Positions 38,501-53,500 of a stretch of 64,000 bases of DNA are shown here, one piece after another (within the stretch, counting starts at the first letter, position 1; each line of letters opens with the position of its first letter). The DNA comes from Trileptium ribeirensis (lineage: Eukaryota; Nematoda; Enoplea; Enoplida; Thoracostomopsidae): the NCBI GenBank assembly GCA_030248225.1, contig JASANE010017374.1, positions 1 to 64,000 on the forward strand, in the 5' to 3' direction. Both the position numbers and the translations under genes were made by a program. Below the pieces are notes generated by a model. It searched no databases, was not told the origin of the DNA, and was given only the letters and a program-made list of their open reading frames with translations.

Positions 38501-41500
38501 CAAAAATTCAACAATAATGATAATGCATCTGATGTATCAGCTGAAAAGATGGTGGGCCCCTTCCCCGAATTCCCCCCCCCCCAACCGATGGAGAGCCGGT
38601 AAATTTCTCTATAATGATGGATTGCATTGTAAACAGGTAGATGTCTCGACGTCGCTATAAAAGTAGCTGCAGCGATCTCGAATGTAAAGGCAACATGAAC
38701 ACGGGGAATTGATCGTTTTTGTTGACGACAAAGCTCCTACCTTCACGCTGTGAATTTTTAACGTGAGCTTGCGACAATGAACAGCAATATATAATCTCGA
38801 ATACGGAGTATAAATTTACAGTCACTATTTTCAGTTTTGCCTTCCACAATATCAGAACGTATGCCGTTTTAGTTTGCAAACGGTAACCAGCGCCTATGAA
38901 GTGTTCGTTGTGCTCGGAGCTTATTTTGACAGTGCAGGTAAAGCTGAAAACAATATCAACTGATTAACTGTAATGCAAGAGCCGCAACTACGAATATATA
39001 AATTCATTAAGCTTGATCAGGCTAGATTAGCTAATTATTCAATACACATGTTCTCCAAAATCATACGCATATTAGAAAACTTATAAAGTTAGGAAACCAA
39101 CATTACTCTTAATTTATATATAACGTAGTGTGGCTCACCGTGTAACGAATGCACTATACCGCATTATTAACGATTTTTACAGCGCATAGATAAAATCCTA
39201 GAGAATATAAAATGATTTTATATAACTCAATTTGAAAAATTGTAATCACAGCGGTGCTTGGTTCACATGTTTAAACTACGCGAACTCACAACAGACCACT
39301 GCTCAATGAACCGCAGCGCTTATTACACTGCGATTGCTGTTACATTATAGCAATGTCTTCACCGGTCGGTACAAACTTTGTTGCAACAGCTTGCATTTTT
39401 GATCACGTAATATAACGAACTTACCGCCGATTGACGTTGCGCAGTCTTCAGGGGGTAGATCTGGCGTGGGGGTCCCACCCTAAGAGGAATAACGCCTCTA
39501 CTCCCTTCCTATCGACACCTATGTGTTACAAACAGCACATCTGTTTTACGTTTCACTAAATTTTTTTGTAAAAGTTGCACAACTAACAGCAACATTCCAA
39601 CTCAATAATCTTGATCACATCACAGTGTTAGCTTGCTATTTTCTTAGTTTTGTTGCTCTGTCATGCAGCTGCTACGACAACTGTTGCAGCTGCAGCGTAA
39701 AAATCTTGCTCATTCGTGCCGCAACTGTTCTTGATTGATACCTACGGCGCGCAACTCCAAACATTGTTTTTACAAGCCTTGTGCTTTTGCATTAAGTTAG
39801 TTGCAACAAGTAAAGTATTTGTTATAACATAACGAAACCTACAATGTAATGATCACTGCAGCTTATTACAGTTGATGTGGAACACGTTTCACAAGAACAC
39901 GTAAAAGAATTTTCACCAAAAAATTAATTTTCGGCAAATGGCGAAAAATGTTAAAATGTACAAATCAATGTTGATGAACGGTGGAACAAAAATGTCAAAT
40001 TACTAATTTAAAACAATATATTATGTGAACTATTGCAGAGCATTATGCTTTATAAATATAAAATAAAGAAAGTGCGGAGTGGTAAAATTTGAAGTATAGA
40101 AATGTAGAATATGTTGAATGCACAACTTTATTTAAATTTTGAAATATCCAAAGCTTCATCTAGCATAAAATAATAGAGGACAATAGTTTATCGACCCTAA
40201 ACAATATTGTTCCGTTAAACGTACGAGTCAGCGCAGATTCGAAAATTCCGAATCTTCTTTGAAAAACAATGCTAAGTTTTAACGAAACCTGTTCACATAC
40301 ATTGCAAAAATTTGATCAGAATTGTTCAAGCTTAACTTACGGCACTGGTACAAGATCAGACTTACTATTTTTGTAGTTGCAACAGCTGTTTACATTTTGA
40401 CCGCAATCGACTTAGCAGAAAACACAAAATATCATACTATGTTGTGTCTTGGCTCCAGTTCTAAATATCCACTTAATCCACGGAAAACTGAGTGCGGTCC
40501 AAGATGCTACAAAAATATTTTATAGCAAATTTTGAGCCAATTGTTGCATACAAATTTAGACTTGCTATGTGATTGTTTGTCTCAATAAGACGGCAACTGT
40601 ATATCTTACAGCCACACCGTGGAGCCATTTTCTATCAGTCCCGAAAATTTCAAACGGTTAGTGTAAACGAAGTATGGCAACTGAAAGCGAAACATTAATA
40701 AAATGAATTCGCTAAAACGAGCAGATGTATCTGAGATATAATGAACGGAAATCTAATATACTTCAAAGGTGAAGAGCAAGAGTGTCATTGCAAAAATATA
40801 GAATTCATTGAAAATTTTAATTAAAATTGACTTAAAACAAGAATATGGAGGCCTGTAGGAAAAGCAGAAAAGCACGTTAAAGCAAAACCACATAATGTTT
40901 TAGTATCGAACAAAATAATTTGTTGGCAATTTTTCACATGTATGTGCCTTTTTTATAAGGATACATGACATATCAATTTAAATTTTAAATTGTATACGGT
41001 GTTTAGGTTTTAAAAACAATCTGTCCAGCTAAATACGATGCAGTTATTGTTTCGACTTTAACATCAGTATAAAAAAGGCTTGTTGGGTCCAGCTAGAACC
41101 TGATTGAAAAACACTCGGGCGCCCTAAAATCTAAATTTATAGCCAATAAGTATCAAAGCTGCTGTTGCGGAGTTATGTTTGTTACCAAGTGTTTTCACTA
41201 GCTACGTGGTTCTACCTATTTTAGTTAATATCCGAAAATTCCTCAGATAGGCCCTGACTCCCAAACTCAGAGGTGCTGCAATAAAAATTGTGTTTTAGTA
41301 GAGTATAACATAAAAAGGTGATAAAACAATTTATCTTTATGCCAAAAACACGATAAAGAAATTTATTTAGAATTTATGGCAAAATACATTTTGCGCAAAT
41401 TTTTCCTTCGCTATATCGTATTTGCAAGGATTAATATGTCGTTAAAACCCATTTTTAAAGTCAATATGTGCAAACATTCCACAAGTGTTAGACACCGACC

Positions 41501-44500
41501 GACTTTGTCGTTGGCCGGCCGCCTTGAATGCTTGGGGTCAGCCGCCGTCCGGCTGGCCGGTAGGGCCGGAAAACGATCAGCAAAACAGCTAACCAGAACA
41601 TCAAACGGCCGGGCGGTAGACCGGCTTTTCCAGCTGGTATCCAAGCGGTCGATCTCTCTAAGATTAATGTTACAAAATTTACGCTACAATTCCTATACAG
41701 TGTAACAAATACATAATATATGGGCCTGCTAATAAAGCCTCGAACCACATAACCCATTTTATAATATGGGGCTGTGAAGACATATGCCAGGACCACTGTC
41801 GCACAACTTCACGGCTATTTTGGTTAACTGAATGCAGTCTTACTTAAGTTATTTGGCCATCCAAATTAGTCAAGTAGTAGATATTTTGTAATACGCAGAT
41901 ATTTATAAATATGTTCGGCTATAATTTCCAAAAGTACGATGGTGTCAAATATATTATGACAGTCGCAGCAACAGTTTGAATTTGGTGCGTTAAGTTGCAC
42001 ATTAAATAATATTGTCTTTTTCACTGGGCTATTATAAGTGTGTTACAACATGTGGTCAACGTCTATGCAGACACTATTAATTTAATTTCGCCAATTGATG
42101 AAAATATAATCTTAGTTTACGCGGCTTAACTTATTATATACTGATTTCCGTTTGATCTAACTTTGTCACAAAACAGGAATACCGTATGCACTTCAAAAAT
42201 ATTAAAAATGGCAAAGCGTTCATGTATCTTATGATATAACAAATTTGAGATTTCACTTTGTCTGTTATTTCGTGCAAAAGATACTGAAAATCCTAAAATC
42301 TAACTGTTAGCAGATTTTAACTTTTACTGATGATTCAACACTTCTCGTTCAGGAACGGAAGCTCGTGCAGTCAAATGTATGATCACTTACACGCATAACC
42401 TAAGCAGAATTGTACTAAAAGTGACTTCAGTAAAATTAGTTAATCCTTTCCACACATACTCTTGTTGTAAATAATATAAAGTTTACATAACGAAAAAATT
42501 GCAAGAAAGGTGATTTAATAGTAGAAGGAAGACAAAGTGTAGATTTATAAATACGTAAGTACGCCGAAATTGCTAGTTTATATCGAGACAAAAATTTTGA
42601 GCCATTTGTGAAACCGATCCAACCATCCACATGCAATGTTGTGACGATTAAACGCTACATCTTCAATGTATTTGCCGTAGCTATGTGATTTTAATTGAAT
42701 GACACAAAGTCCTACTACCTACGATAGCTGGCAATACCATAAGCTGTGATATAGAATTCTTTTAAGGGTACATTGCAAAACTAGAACAGGGAAATTTCTG
42801 CACATCGACAGCTGAAGCCAATGTATAGAATTATCGGTGTAAATTGAGATAGGTATAGAATAGAATTCTGTTAAGGATAGAACATAAAACTATAGCAGAC
42901 GAATTTCTGGAAAAAGTGAGCTGATTCCTAAATCTATAATTGTAACTCTACATAATTGTTAAAGTCAAATTTCGATATTTACTAGTTTGCTTCAGAGTAG
43001 TAGATAACTATTTCAATTTTTTTATCATTTAGTAGAATTCTTATTCGTAGTTGGAGAGCCATATATCGAAACAGTGATTTATTGTTAATAAAACTATTAC
43101 TGCCACGCACCTTAGATGCTACTCTAATTAATGCCTAAATACATTTTGAAAGTTGGCCAATATTTCGAAGTAATTTTAAGAGCTCTTAACGAAATCTTTA
43201 AAAACAAGGATCAAACTTTGGCAATAATTTTGATTCTTAGCACTTCTAAAACTGCTTAGTGTCTCTGTTCTGTAATAATATCGTTTATGGGTCTACTCTA
43301 GATTTTAATTTTAGTTTTATTTTTCTTATTACACTTTAACATTCGTGTATTGATAATTAACACTCATTCCGTACTTCCACAACATGACGTAGTTTAAACT
43401 GCTTTGAGTAGGAAATGTGTCAATATACAAATAGAACGACGAATCTGAACTTGTAATGCCGTTTCCTTACGCTCTTTCGACGCATGCACTGTGCATCGCA
43501 GTAGACGCCAAGACCAGAGCTCCGCGCATTATATGGGGAACAATATTTCTGATTGCACTAGCTGGATGCTGCTATTACCTCAATTTGGTCATCGCCAAGT
43601 ATTTCAGTTATCCTAAGATGGTTAGTCATGAGGTTAGTCATTAATATAGTTTACTAAAGACTGTGCAGCAACTGTTATACATTGGATTTTAAATCAAACA
43701 ATCGAAAATCCATTTTCAAGTGTAGGTTATTATAATTTAATGCTGGAGTATTTTTTATATTAACATGTATGACTGAAGGCAAAGCTCATAGTATGGGTGT
43801 TAAGTGATAATCCAAACCATTACAAGAATGCAGATGTTAGCCCCACCTACAAAGCTTGTCAATGCTCGTTTTGATGAGCTGGTAATGTCGCACAACAGCA
43901 GGATGAATTTCACTATGGCACATCGATACTATTTAACTTGTACACATATGGAACAGAGCGCGTGCACCTACTCTATTGTTTATACCAGACGCATCATTGC
44001 GCTAATATTATCGAATATTTCAACATGTTTCCAACAACACACATATGTAACCATTTTTCAATCCACATGAAAGTCTACGAAGTAACTAAGCCCACCGAAA
44101 ACAACTGACATTTATTTATTGTTTTCACTTCAGTTTTCCAAAATCATTCAAGGCATTAGAATTGCAGCGGTCCTCAGATCTCACACCTTAAAGCATAGTG
44201 GCCATTTTTAGCATACTGGAAAATTGTTGGGCATTTAAATTTTTCATCAAATGACCAAACACGAAAATATATGAAATTTTCAAGATCCCTTTCGAGAAAA
44301 ATTTGCTTTTATAACAGCTTTTCATGCATGAATATCATAGCATTTGACGTATCACCAGATATCAGCAAATTTAGTGAATATCTGCCTTTAGAGCAAAGAT
44401 ACATAAACCCTAATCTAGTGTGTTCAAATTTAATGGTATCAACACTGTCTGATTATGTGAACTATCATGTCAGGTTCAAAAATATTATGTACCAATACAA

Positions 44501-47500
44501 CGTAAATACTATTGCTTTAATAGCATTTAACAATCTTAAAATTATTTAGACATGCTCTAGTCTTCTGTGCACACGCAAACAGGACATGCTAAAATTAGAC
44601 ATTTACAGTGCCGCGAATTGTAACTTCCCAGAGATCCTGAAGCAAAATTAACGCGCTGATTTTGTTAAAGAAACACATTTAAATTAAGCGATCATTCACC
44701 TTCTACAAGCCACAAAAATATGAACTCAAAATTTTGAAAATCCCTTTTTTCTAACATTTTTAAACTTTGGCTGACACCTTGAAAACTCCCTCTGAAAATA
44801 GGCGTTGTAAGGTAAGGTAGTCACTAATATCCGATATAGAGAACACGCTATCAGCTTTTGATCTAACACCGTGGACATTGGAAGAAACATATGACTATTA
44901 ATATCAAGGTACTTTTCATTTGTAGTTGAGTGGTGGCGCAATTCCATTTCCGGCAGTGACAATATGCAATTTGAACCCGTATAAAAGTAATGCGATGGGA
45001 GTTGTTCCAGAGTTGGCAGCTTTGGTAAGTAATCTTTGTATGTGTTCTGAAAAGCTAAAAGTATTCACAGTATGCCAAGGAAGTTTACAAGACCGTAATC
45101 GCATAAAAAATACGAATTTTATTGAACAATCTAAGAAAATCAGAAATTTCACAACTATCAAGATTAGCTCAAAACTATCTGAACTCTCAAATGTGAGCAT
45201 TGATAGAGATAAATTGTAGAAGCCTCCTTATTGCGACCCTTTTTTCTCGAAAAGTGGAACACGTACCTTCCCCTCATTTCTTGCTGGCACTATCAGAAGA
45301 AATATGTATTGGTGCCTAAAGTATACTTTGAAAATGTAAAAAGAATACCATTTCAAATATTAAGTATATTCTTTGTAAAAAATTTGCAAACTCTTTCATG
45401 TAATTTTTCCGAGGTGAAAATTTTCCGGGCTTGGCTTATGCAAACAGAGAATACATCTCCCAAAACCAAAAGGTGTAGCTCGTTACAACCAAAAATCGAT
45501 ATCACAGGGACACAAAGTTCAAATTAAATACAAACCATTATTCAAATTTCATAAATGCGATCGAGCCTCTGTCGGTTCTTTTGCCATAGACTATCAAGAA
45601 GCGATGTGTTGAGAATTGTGTAGCAGTTTCTGTTTGATGCAAATTATTTTTTAAGAAAATAGGTTTGTATTGTCTCTGTAGAGTTATTTATTGCTGTTGA
45701 GTTGTTCGATTTTATCTATATTGCTTTGGAGCTAGTGGTGTAAAGGCTATAGAAGAGTATGCTCATTGGCAATGTAATGAAACATATCTGCCATTGTTGT
45801 GTTTGACAACTTACATCTTTCCTCTGAATCTGCCCCATAAAAGCTAGTTAAGGTCATTATGCAGAATTTATCAAGTCATACACATGAATGCTATCTTAGT
45901 TTTACCAAACGACCTTTCTATTCATCAATGATTCATTTTTCCGGTTGGCCGACACCTTTATCATCGATACACAATAATGTTTTTATTCAAATCTAATTGG
46001 AACGTAAGCCTTAATATAATTTCCATTTGACAATTAGGCTATGTGAGATTTAACAGCGTTATAAATTCGATGAATAATTTTAAAAAAAGCAGTTTTGTTG
46101 TTTTTTTAATTGTGTATGCAATTCAAAAGGCGGCTGGCTATTTTAGAATTCAGCGTACGAAACAATATCTGCGCAAATGTTGGCTGCAAAGAGTAGCAGT
46201 AGCCAAACCACAACACCCAAAGCAGAAACAGGAACAACTGCAGTAGTAGCTCGAAGAAGGAAACGAGAAGCTTCAGCATCGGAGGAACTGAAGTGGACAA
46301 ACAGTAGCTTGGAAATGAAAACAGTAGATCAACCAACTGATTACTCAAAGCCGAAATCGACACTTGTGGACGCAACATCACACTTAGTCAGTCTTAAAAG
46401 AACAAAAAGAACAAGCAAGTTTTCACTGCTGATTTTAGAGCCAAATTCTCAATTTTTAAAACTTAAGTTTTACATTATACAAAGAAATGTCATAGCTACG
46501 CCACCGAAGCGGCCAGGTTTTTACAGTGATTTTGAATTTGGTGGTACGCTTTTGAAAAATACATCGGGAGTAGAAGAAAAAATGGTGTTTTGCTGGCTGT
46601 CACCAAAATTTTTCAAACATGGATTCGAGGACCAAATATCTAGGTTCCGAAACCATGGATTTACAACTCAGCCACGCTTATTTTGATTTGTCTTTAAAAT
46701 CTATGTTAGGAATTATAAATTAGCTTTATGGAAGGCGTTTGATACCGAAGATAGCAGAATGTATATTATATCGAAACGTTCTATTAACATAAACATTATT
46801 GTACCTTCTGACGAGCATATATAAAAAATATAAATATGTATAATCATAAAGATATATATTATATAATATACAATTATACGATATACATAATATATATTAT
46901 ACATCAACATAAATATTATATTATATGTTTATGTAAAGAGAAATAGGTGTATACAATTGTAAGGATACGTTAGGTTCTAGAACCTTTATATAATGCGTAT
47001 TTTCAGAGGCATAGCCACAACTTTTCGCATTTATTGGACCGGGATTGAAACTCAAAAAAAACTATGCGTAAACGAGTTAAAATCTGTTAGAACATTCTGA
47101 TCTTACTCAGTAGTACAAAACAGCATTACCACAAAAATTCGACCGTATTTTTTATGGCTTTAAAGTAATATTTTGACCGTAAAACAATACCTAGAACTCA
47201 AAAACCGTGTTTGTTCAAATATCTCGTGTTACTGCATAAAATAAATTCTATCAAATTTTTGGACTAATTATGTAATACTGCTTGGTTTGATCAAACCCAG
47301 AAATATTTGTGAATTGACCTTTAATGATAGTTGGAAAAAACCAAGGGTAAAACAAAAAGGAACGCCAGAATATATACATTTTCAATACCTAGCTATGGTA
47401 ATTGACAATATATTAAGCGCCACAAAATATAATAAAGAAAACAGTAGAAATTCGTTTGGACTGTCGACGTCGCAACCTTCAGTTTGGACATAGACAAAAG

Positions 47501-50500
47501 TAATAAAAAGCACAACTAGTGGACATTGTCTTTGCGGCAAAATAATCTATATCTTATATGGTTATCTTGTTATTTCTGTGAAGCTATGCTGTAAGGTTTG
47601 GCACAAAAAATTGCATATTTCTTTGAATTTAGCGCTGTAAATGCAAAAGAAAAGGGTGGCATGAAAATTCGGTTTGAAAAAACCCAGAAGTAATACAGAA
47701 TCAGTCCAGAAATAAATTAATCTATGTTTATTATGCGGTAATAAAAATTATACTTTGCACCACTTTACCCTACTGGGAGACCGAATGCCTCCTCCGGAGA
47801 ACCGTCTACCCTCCGTTGGACCTCGGACCTTGAAAATGTATGCTTATCCATATAATGTGTTATATTAAAACAAGCTTTTAGTGATAGCTTGATAAAGAGA
47901 GTAACATTTACAGGTTTTTCTCGTTTGGGATTGTTAAGCCTTTTTTGAATTTGCGAATTCCTATTTTAGATTAAATCCAAAATTAGCTGAGGAAGACTTT
48001 TATAATAGTTGATCACATTTTATGGTTAACCAATCTTTGCATTAGCAAGTAGCCATTTTAACACTGCCTGAAAATATTAAGAATTGCACGTGCTTGAACA
48101 TGATTATAGGGTAGCCTCAGATTTTCAGGGCAGAAGTTTTAAAGCTATAAAAACGCTGAAGTTGAGTTACCAGACTCCGGAAATTTTTTATGTTTAATAG
48201 GAGTCGAGCTTAACTGATATCAGAGCTCTCAGAATCGTTCATATGAAACGAAACGAGACACAACACTATAAAACAGAGATAACATTAAGGAAAATATTTC
48301 TTATCCAGAAATAACTTTTATATAATTATTAATAATTGTTTTGCCATTTAGCATGTCCAACTGGTTGGTATGTTGGAACAGATGCGTGTTGGAAATATTA
48401 CAGCGAATCGTACGATTATCACAGCGCAAAAGCAATGTGTCGCAGTCTAGGCACCGATGTCACTCTCCCGGTGTTTCGATCAGCTGCAGACAATACTGAA
48501 ATGAATGCGGCAAGGTAAACAGGATTTCAGATACTCATATTTATTAAGTCCGCAGCCGTGCTGAATATATATTGTTAGCACGTCGTGATTGTGAAGGCAA
48601 CAGTATAAAAACATTGTCGTAATTTTTAGTCATAATTTGTGTAGTCAATGATGTTTCAGGTGACGACGATATCTGGTCGTCGGTTTCATCATAATTCAAT
48701 TGTTAATAGCAGCTAGTGAAAGTACAACATTCATATCAAGTTTATAACACAGGAATCATCTTTTTTCATTGATCAACCATCTTGTAGTGAAATGATGTTA
48801 TAATGTGGAGTATGTACATATATGCTCATGGGGTGTTGGGCACTGATCAATATGATGAATGATTCAATATTAATAAAAAACATGTTTGTCTTAAATTAGC
48901 ATCTTGTATTGACACGTCCCTTGGTATACGCGAAGATCATATATAATATACAACATTACCTTTTTAAAAGCCTCTGTAGAATCATTTTCACACCACCTTT
49001 CTTTCATTGCTTTCAGCAAACAAATGATTTTGCTGGAATCATGAGAATTACAGAATATCCTACTTATGTTAATGTGAAAATGTTATGTTAACCTTTCCAT
49101 ACGCAGCTCAGCCAATTGGCATCAGCATATATTGCAACGCGTCGTGCAAACTAGAGTGTGTCGCGCTGTGTATGTTTGCACACCTGTTGTTATTCAACAG
49201 CTTTGCGAGGTTTCTTAAGGAACTGAAAAACACAGCTCAGCGGTTTGCGCAAAACATTCTTACTCATGCGATCGGTGTTCTATCCCCTGCGCAGGCTTGT
49301 GTTTGCAAAATTAGCACAAACTAGATCTGGAATGAAAAGGTTAAGTGATTATTTACGAAGAATATTTTGCTATTTTATTGATAATATGCTTTCTGACTAT
49401 TGTTAGATAAAAATTAACGATATAGTGCGATAATCTGTAGTATTTCGACACAGTGAGATATAGTATATATGCAGTTGTGAGTATGTTCTCTCTATCAGCC
49501 GAAGCCCATATATGATACCGCTCATGGTATATAAAATCTATGCAACCAACATTTGAAGACTTTGTATCATTAAGATATTTTATATGAAAAGTAAACGTTT
49601 TAGGGCATATTTCGGTGTCGCCTTATCTATGTTTTTATTTATCGATGCTGATGACATCAAAGTTGAAGGCAGTTTTATGGTTGATTCGTCTCTGGTGACG
49701 GATACCGGTTACTGTATTTTCCAGTACCAACCTTGGGGAACTGGTGAACCTGATGGTTCGACCAGTGAAAATGCTGTTATTCAAACAAGCTCTGTTCTTC
49801 ATGATATATCGACTACTCACAAGACAAGTGTGATGTGTCACAAACATTCGTGGGACCCATGTGGTAAGACGTAGACAAATATTACGTGAGAAAATATTTT
49901 AAAACAGATTTTCTGATAATGACTCCCCTGACACAAGAAATTTTCTTTCGCACGGTTGTTTCGTTAAAACCTGAACACAAAATAGATTCGTTGTACTGAT
50001 GCAGACAATCAGTTTAATATTTGACGAAACTGCAAACAGCTAACAAGCTATCTTATCAGAACGTAGGACTCCGCAGAAAGATTTCAATTTAAATTAATAT
50101 ATTTTGCTCTTACGAAAAGGGTTTCAGGCCAGAAAATATTTCTGGCGTTGCTTCTCTGTGGTTAATGAATTTTACTCAAAGTGCGTTAAGAAGCTGTGCC
50201 GCTTACATGTAGTCTTATTGCGTCATTATGCGTAAAAACAGTGTTTGGTACAACTTTGTTTCCAAAGAGCTCCAAATCAGTTGAGTGATCAGAGTGCAAG
50301 CTTCCAGCTGCACATCTACCTAGATGTATTACTTGGATAAGCTTACAAGCGCTTCTGTAATAGTTTGCTACAGTGTTAGCTAATCTTCGAAATATTGTCT
50401 ACACCTAAAGGGTGTTCCAGAAGTAAGGAAAACCCTTTGGCGCTTTATACTATATGAACCCCAAATAATACAGGTATAAAATTTCTTTTGCCAATAATAC

Positions 50501-53500
50501 TAACATAAACTTAATATATTATCAAAGTATCTTGGTATTACAGCAATAGCACGCTCCTCCTACCTCGACTATTACTTCAATACGAAATCGTACATATTCG
50601 GAAACCTTTGAAACCATTCGGTGTAAATAAGATGAAATATTTCTGCTTGATGTACTCCAGTCGTTCCACAGTGCTAGGCTTCCTTCCGTAAAGTTTCTCA
50701 TTTAGAACACCCAGAGAAAGCAATCTAGAGGCGTCAAATCCGGGGAACGGGCAGGTCAATCAACAGGTCCGTGTCGACCGATCCAGTGATCCTGAAAATT
50801 GATATCTAAACATTCTCGCAGTGATTTGGCATAATGAGCAACAGTGCGTTTCTTTTGGAACAAAAATTTGTCTTACTCGTCCAGCTGTTCAAATTGGGAC
50901 CAAAAATCATTGTTCAGATTGCGCAAATACCCGTCACCTGTATATCATATAACCGTATAACAGTGTCGTCGCAAAAGAAATTTCCAAAGAAACATCCAGA
51001 GCGAATACTCACCCAAAGGGTCACTCCAAGAACTTGGAGTTAGTGTTCAATTGTTTCATGAGAACTCACCTTGGTTGAATAAACACAACTGTGTCGTTTT
51101 ACATAATCATTGAGCTTGAATGAGCCTTCATCAGAGCAAATAACTCGATCGGTCAATACCGGATCAGCGTCAATTTTCAAAAACCATGCTTCAGCAAACT
51201 CCACCCTGTGGTGGAATGCTACAATACATTTGTTGCTCGGGGTTGGCAAAGACGAATAATACAACCATGAGCACACAGACTGTTGGATTTTGAGTACAGT
51301 TTTATTGCTATAACTTTGTTGCTAAAAAGGCTCGAATTACCCATATAGTTAATAATGATAAGTATAACGTTTGTCTATAACAAAGAAAAAACGATAAAGT
51401 TATCTCAACTTGTAACTGAGTTATGCCAGTTCAAATAGGTTTCCTTACTTCTTATACACTCTGTACTAAGCAGACCATGGTTATCAATTTTCAGGAATGC
51501 TAATCCGACTATCTAGCCTAAGAAATATCTAAATAGCGGTACGTAATGTGGCGTTTACGTTACCAAACACTCACAAGGCGTGAAGTTTTGTCCACGTACA
51601 GCCTACGTAACAAAGTCAACGATATGATGCACAGGATACCACCACTGTTTATTGAATAATCCGTCATGGTGAACATAGCTTTCCTCTATGTTATCACAAA
51701 AATAGGCAAATTCGTAATTTAACGCTGATTAAAGTCGTTTGGCAAACACAAAATAATTTGTTTTCTTTATGTTGTGAGGAGCTTTCTTATACAATGCAGA
51801 TTTTTCCTATGCGATTCCAGCAAAAGCTCTCAAAAGTATGGTGTATGGTATACCCTTAACTTTTATAAATAATTTAAAATTGAGAACGCCGCATAATATC
51901 GCGTTTTTCGAGGCTTCATATATCCAGAAAGTTCCCGTAATTAACAATAAATCCTGCATGTTTCTTTATACATATTTATGTCTGTTGGATATATTATCTA
52001 CATTATTATACAATTCTTGTACCTAATGTGTGAATGTTTTTTCATGTACCTAATGTGTGAAAACGCTTCACAATCCTTCCGACAGCCTGCATATATCAAG
52101 TAAATATATTACACAGTTTTAATTTTGATTTCTTTGGACACAGCGCATAAACAGTGCATGTCGTCAGGTGGCTTGTGCCAAGCGCTAAAGTCGGCCAAAA
52201 GTGTGATTTTTTAAATTTTATTCAATTACCTTTTTTAAATAACCTAAATTTTTTACACATGTGTTGACACTGGTGTCGCTTCTCAATGTTTTGGTTATCG
52301 CTATTTTAGCCTGTCCGCCAGACTTCACTACCCAGGGCGCAGGTTGCTACAAATACATGAATGCAAACGGTAACACGTACAACCAAGCAATTACCCAGTG
52401 CGGTAACCAAAACCCGAATTCCCGACTAATTGTTTTTCGTAACGCAGCTGATTTCTCAGACGCCATGACGTATATCAATTCAATAGCTCAGCTGAACGCT
52501 GTTCGATGTTATCTTAGCGGGTACGACAGAACAAAGTGGTTAGTTACCGATGCTGAAGGTGTACAATGTCCGATGCCATATCAGCCTTTTGATACCAATC
52601 TTCCTGATAACGCCGGTGGATATGAAAACTGCGTTGTCAAGCGGTACATGTCGAACGATATGAACGACGTTCCATGTGAAACGATTGCATCGAATACCGG
52701 AACCGTTTGTCAAATACCACACTTTAAAGTTTGTAGTAAGTTGATTTTTGTTTCTACTCTAACGCAAACAATATATTAACTATAAAAATATTTTTCTTTT
52801 AATTAAAAGAATGATCCTTCTAACAATATGCAAATTACTGAAATATATAGTTTAACTATATACCTGTCAGTTTTTGTTGATTCAAGATGCTTCCATAAAG
52901 TGTAAATGTTTGTTATTGCTAATAGTTATAAGACTTGCTGCGGGCAACCCAAAAGCCATAGTTGCCGTAGGTTCGTCGGATGGCACTCGTGTAGAAAAAA
53001 AAAGCATCTATAGTAACGCGATAACTAAAAAAGTAATATATACTGCTATAGGCATACTGAGTCCAAGCCTCACATTTAACATAACACTTACGCTAAGCAT
53101 ATGACTCGGGCGTACAAATGCATAACTGCCAAGAACACGAACTCTCACAAACCGCAAATTAGCGTCATACTGCGTCTTAAATGTACTCCAGAGTAATAAA
53201 AGGCACATTTAAGTACTAGTAGCGATGATAATACCCTCAAGTAGAGCAGTAGTACAAAATAGAGTTTTGTTTTCAAATTTCCACCGAAACAGCGTTTAAA
53301 TAGACATAATCATTTTTATAACCTGTGACGAACTACAAACGGAATGCAAACGAATAACTAGCGCAGAGCACTACGGAAAGCACATCTATGTTTGGTGGCG
53401 GAATGATACGTAAACGAGCGACAACGATATCATTGCTACAAATGACGTTTTAAGATATCATTGCTACAAAATGACGTTTTAAGATATCATTGCTACAAAT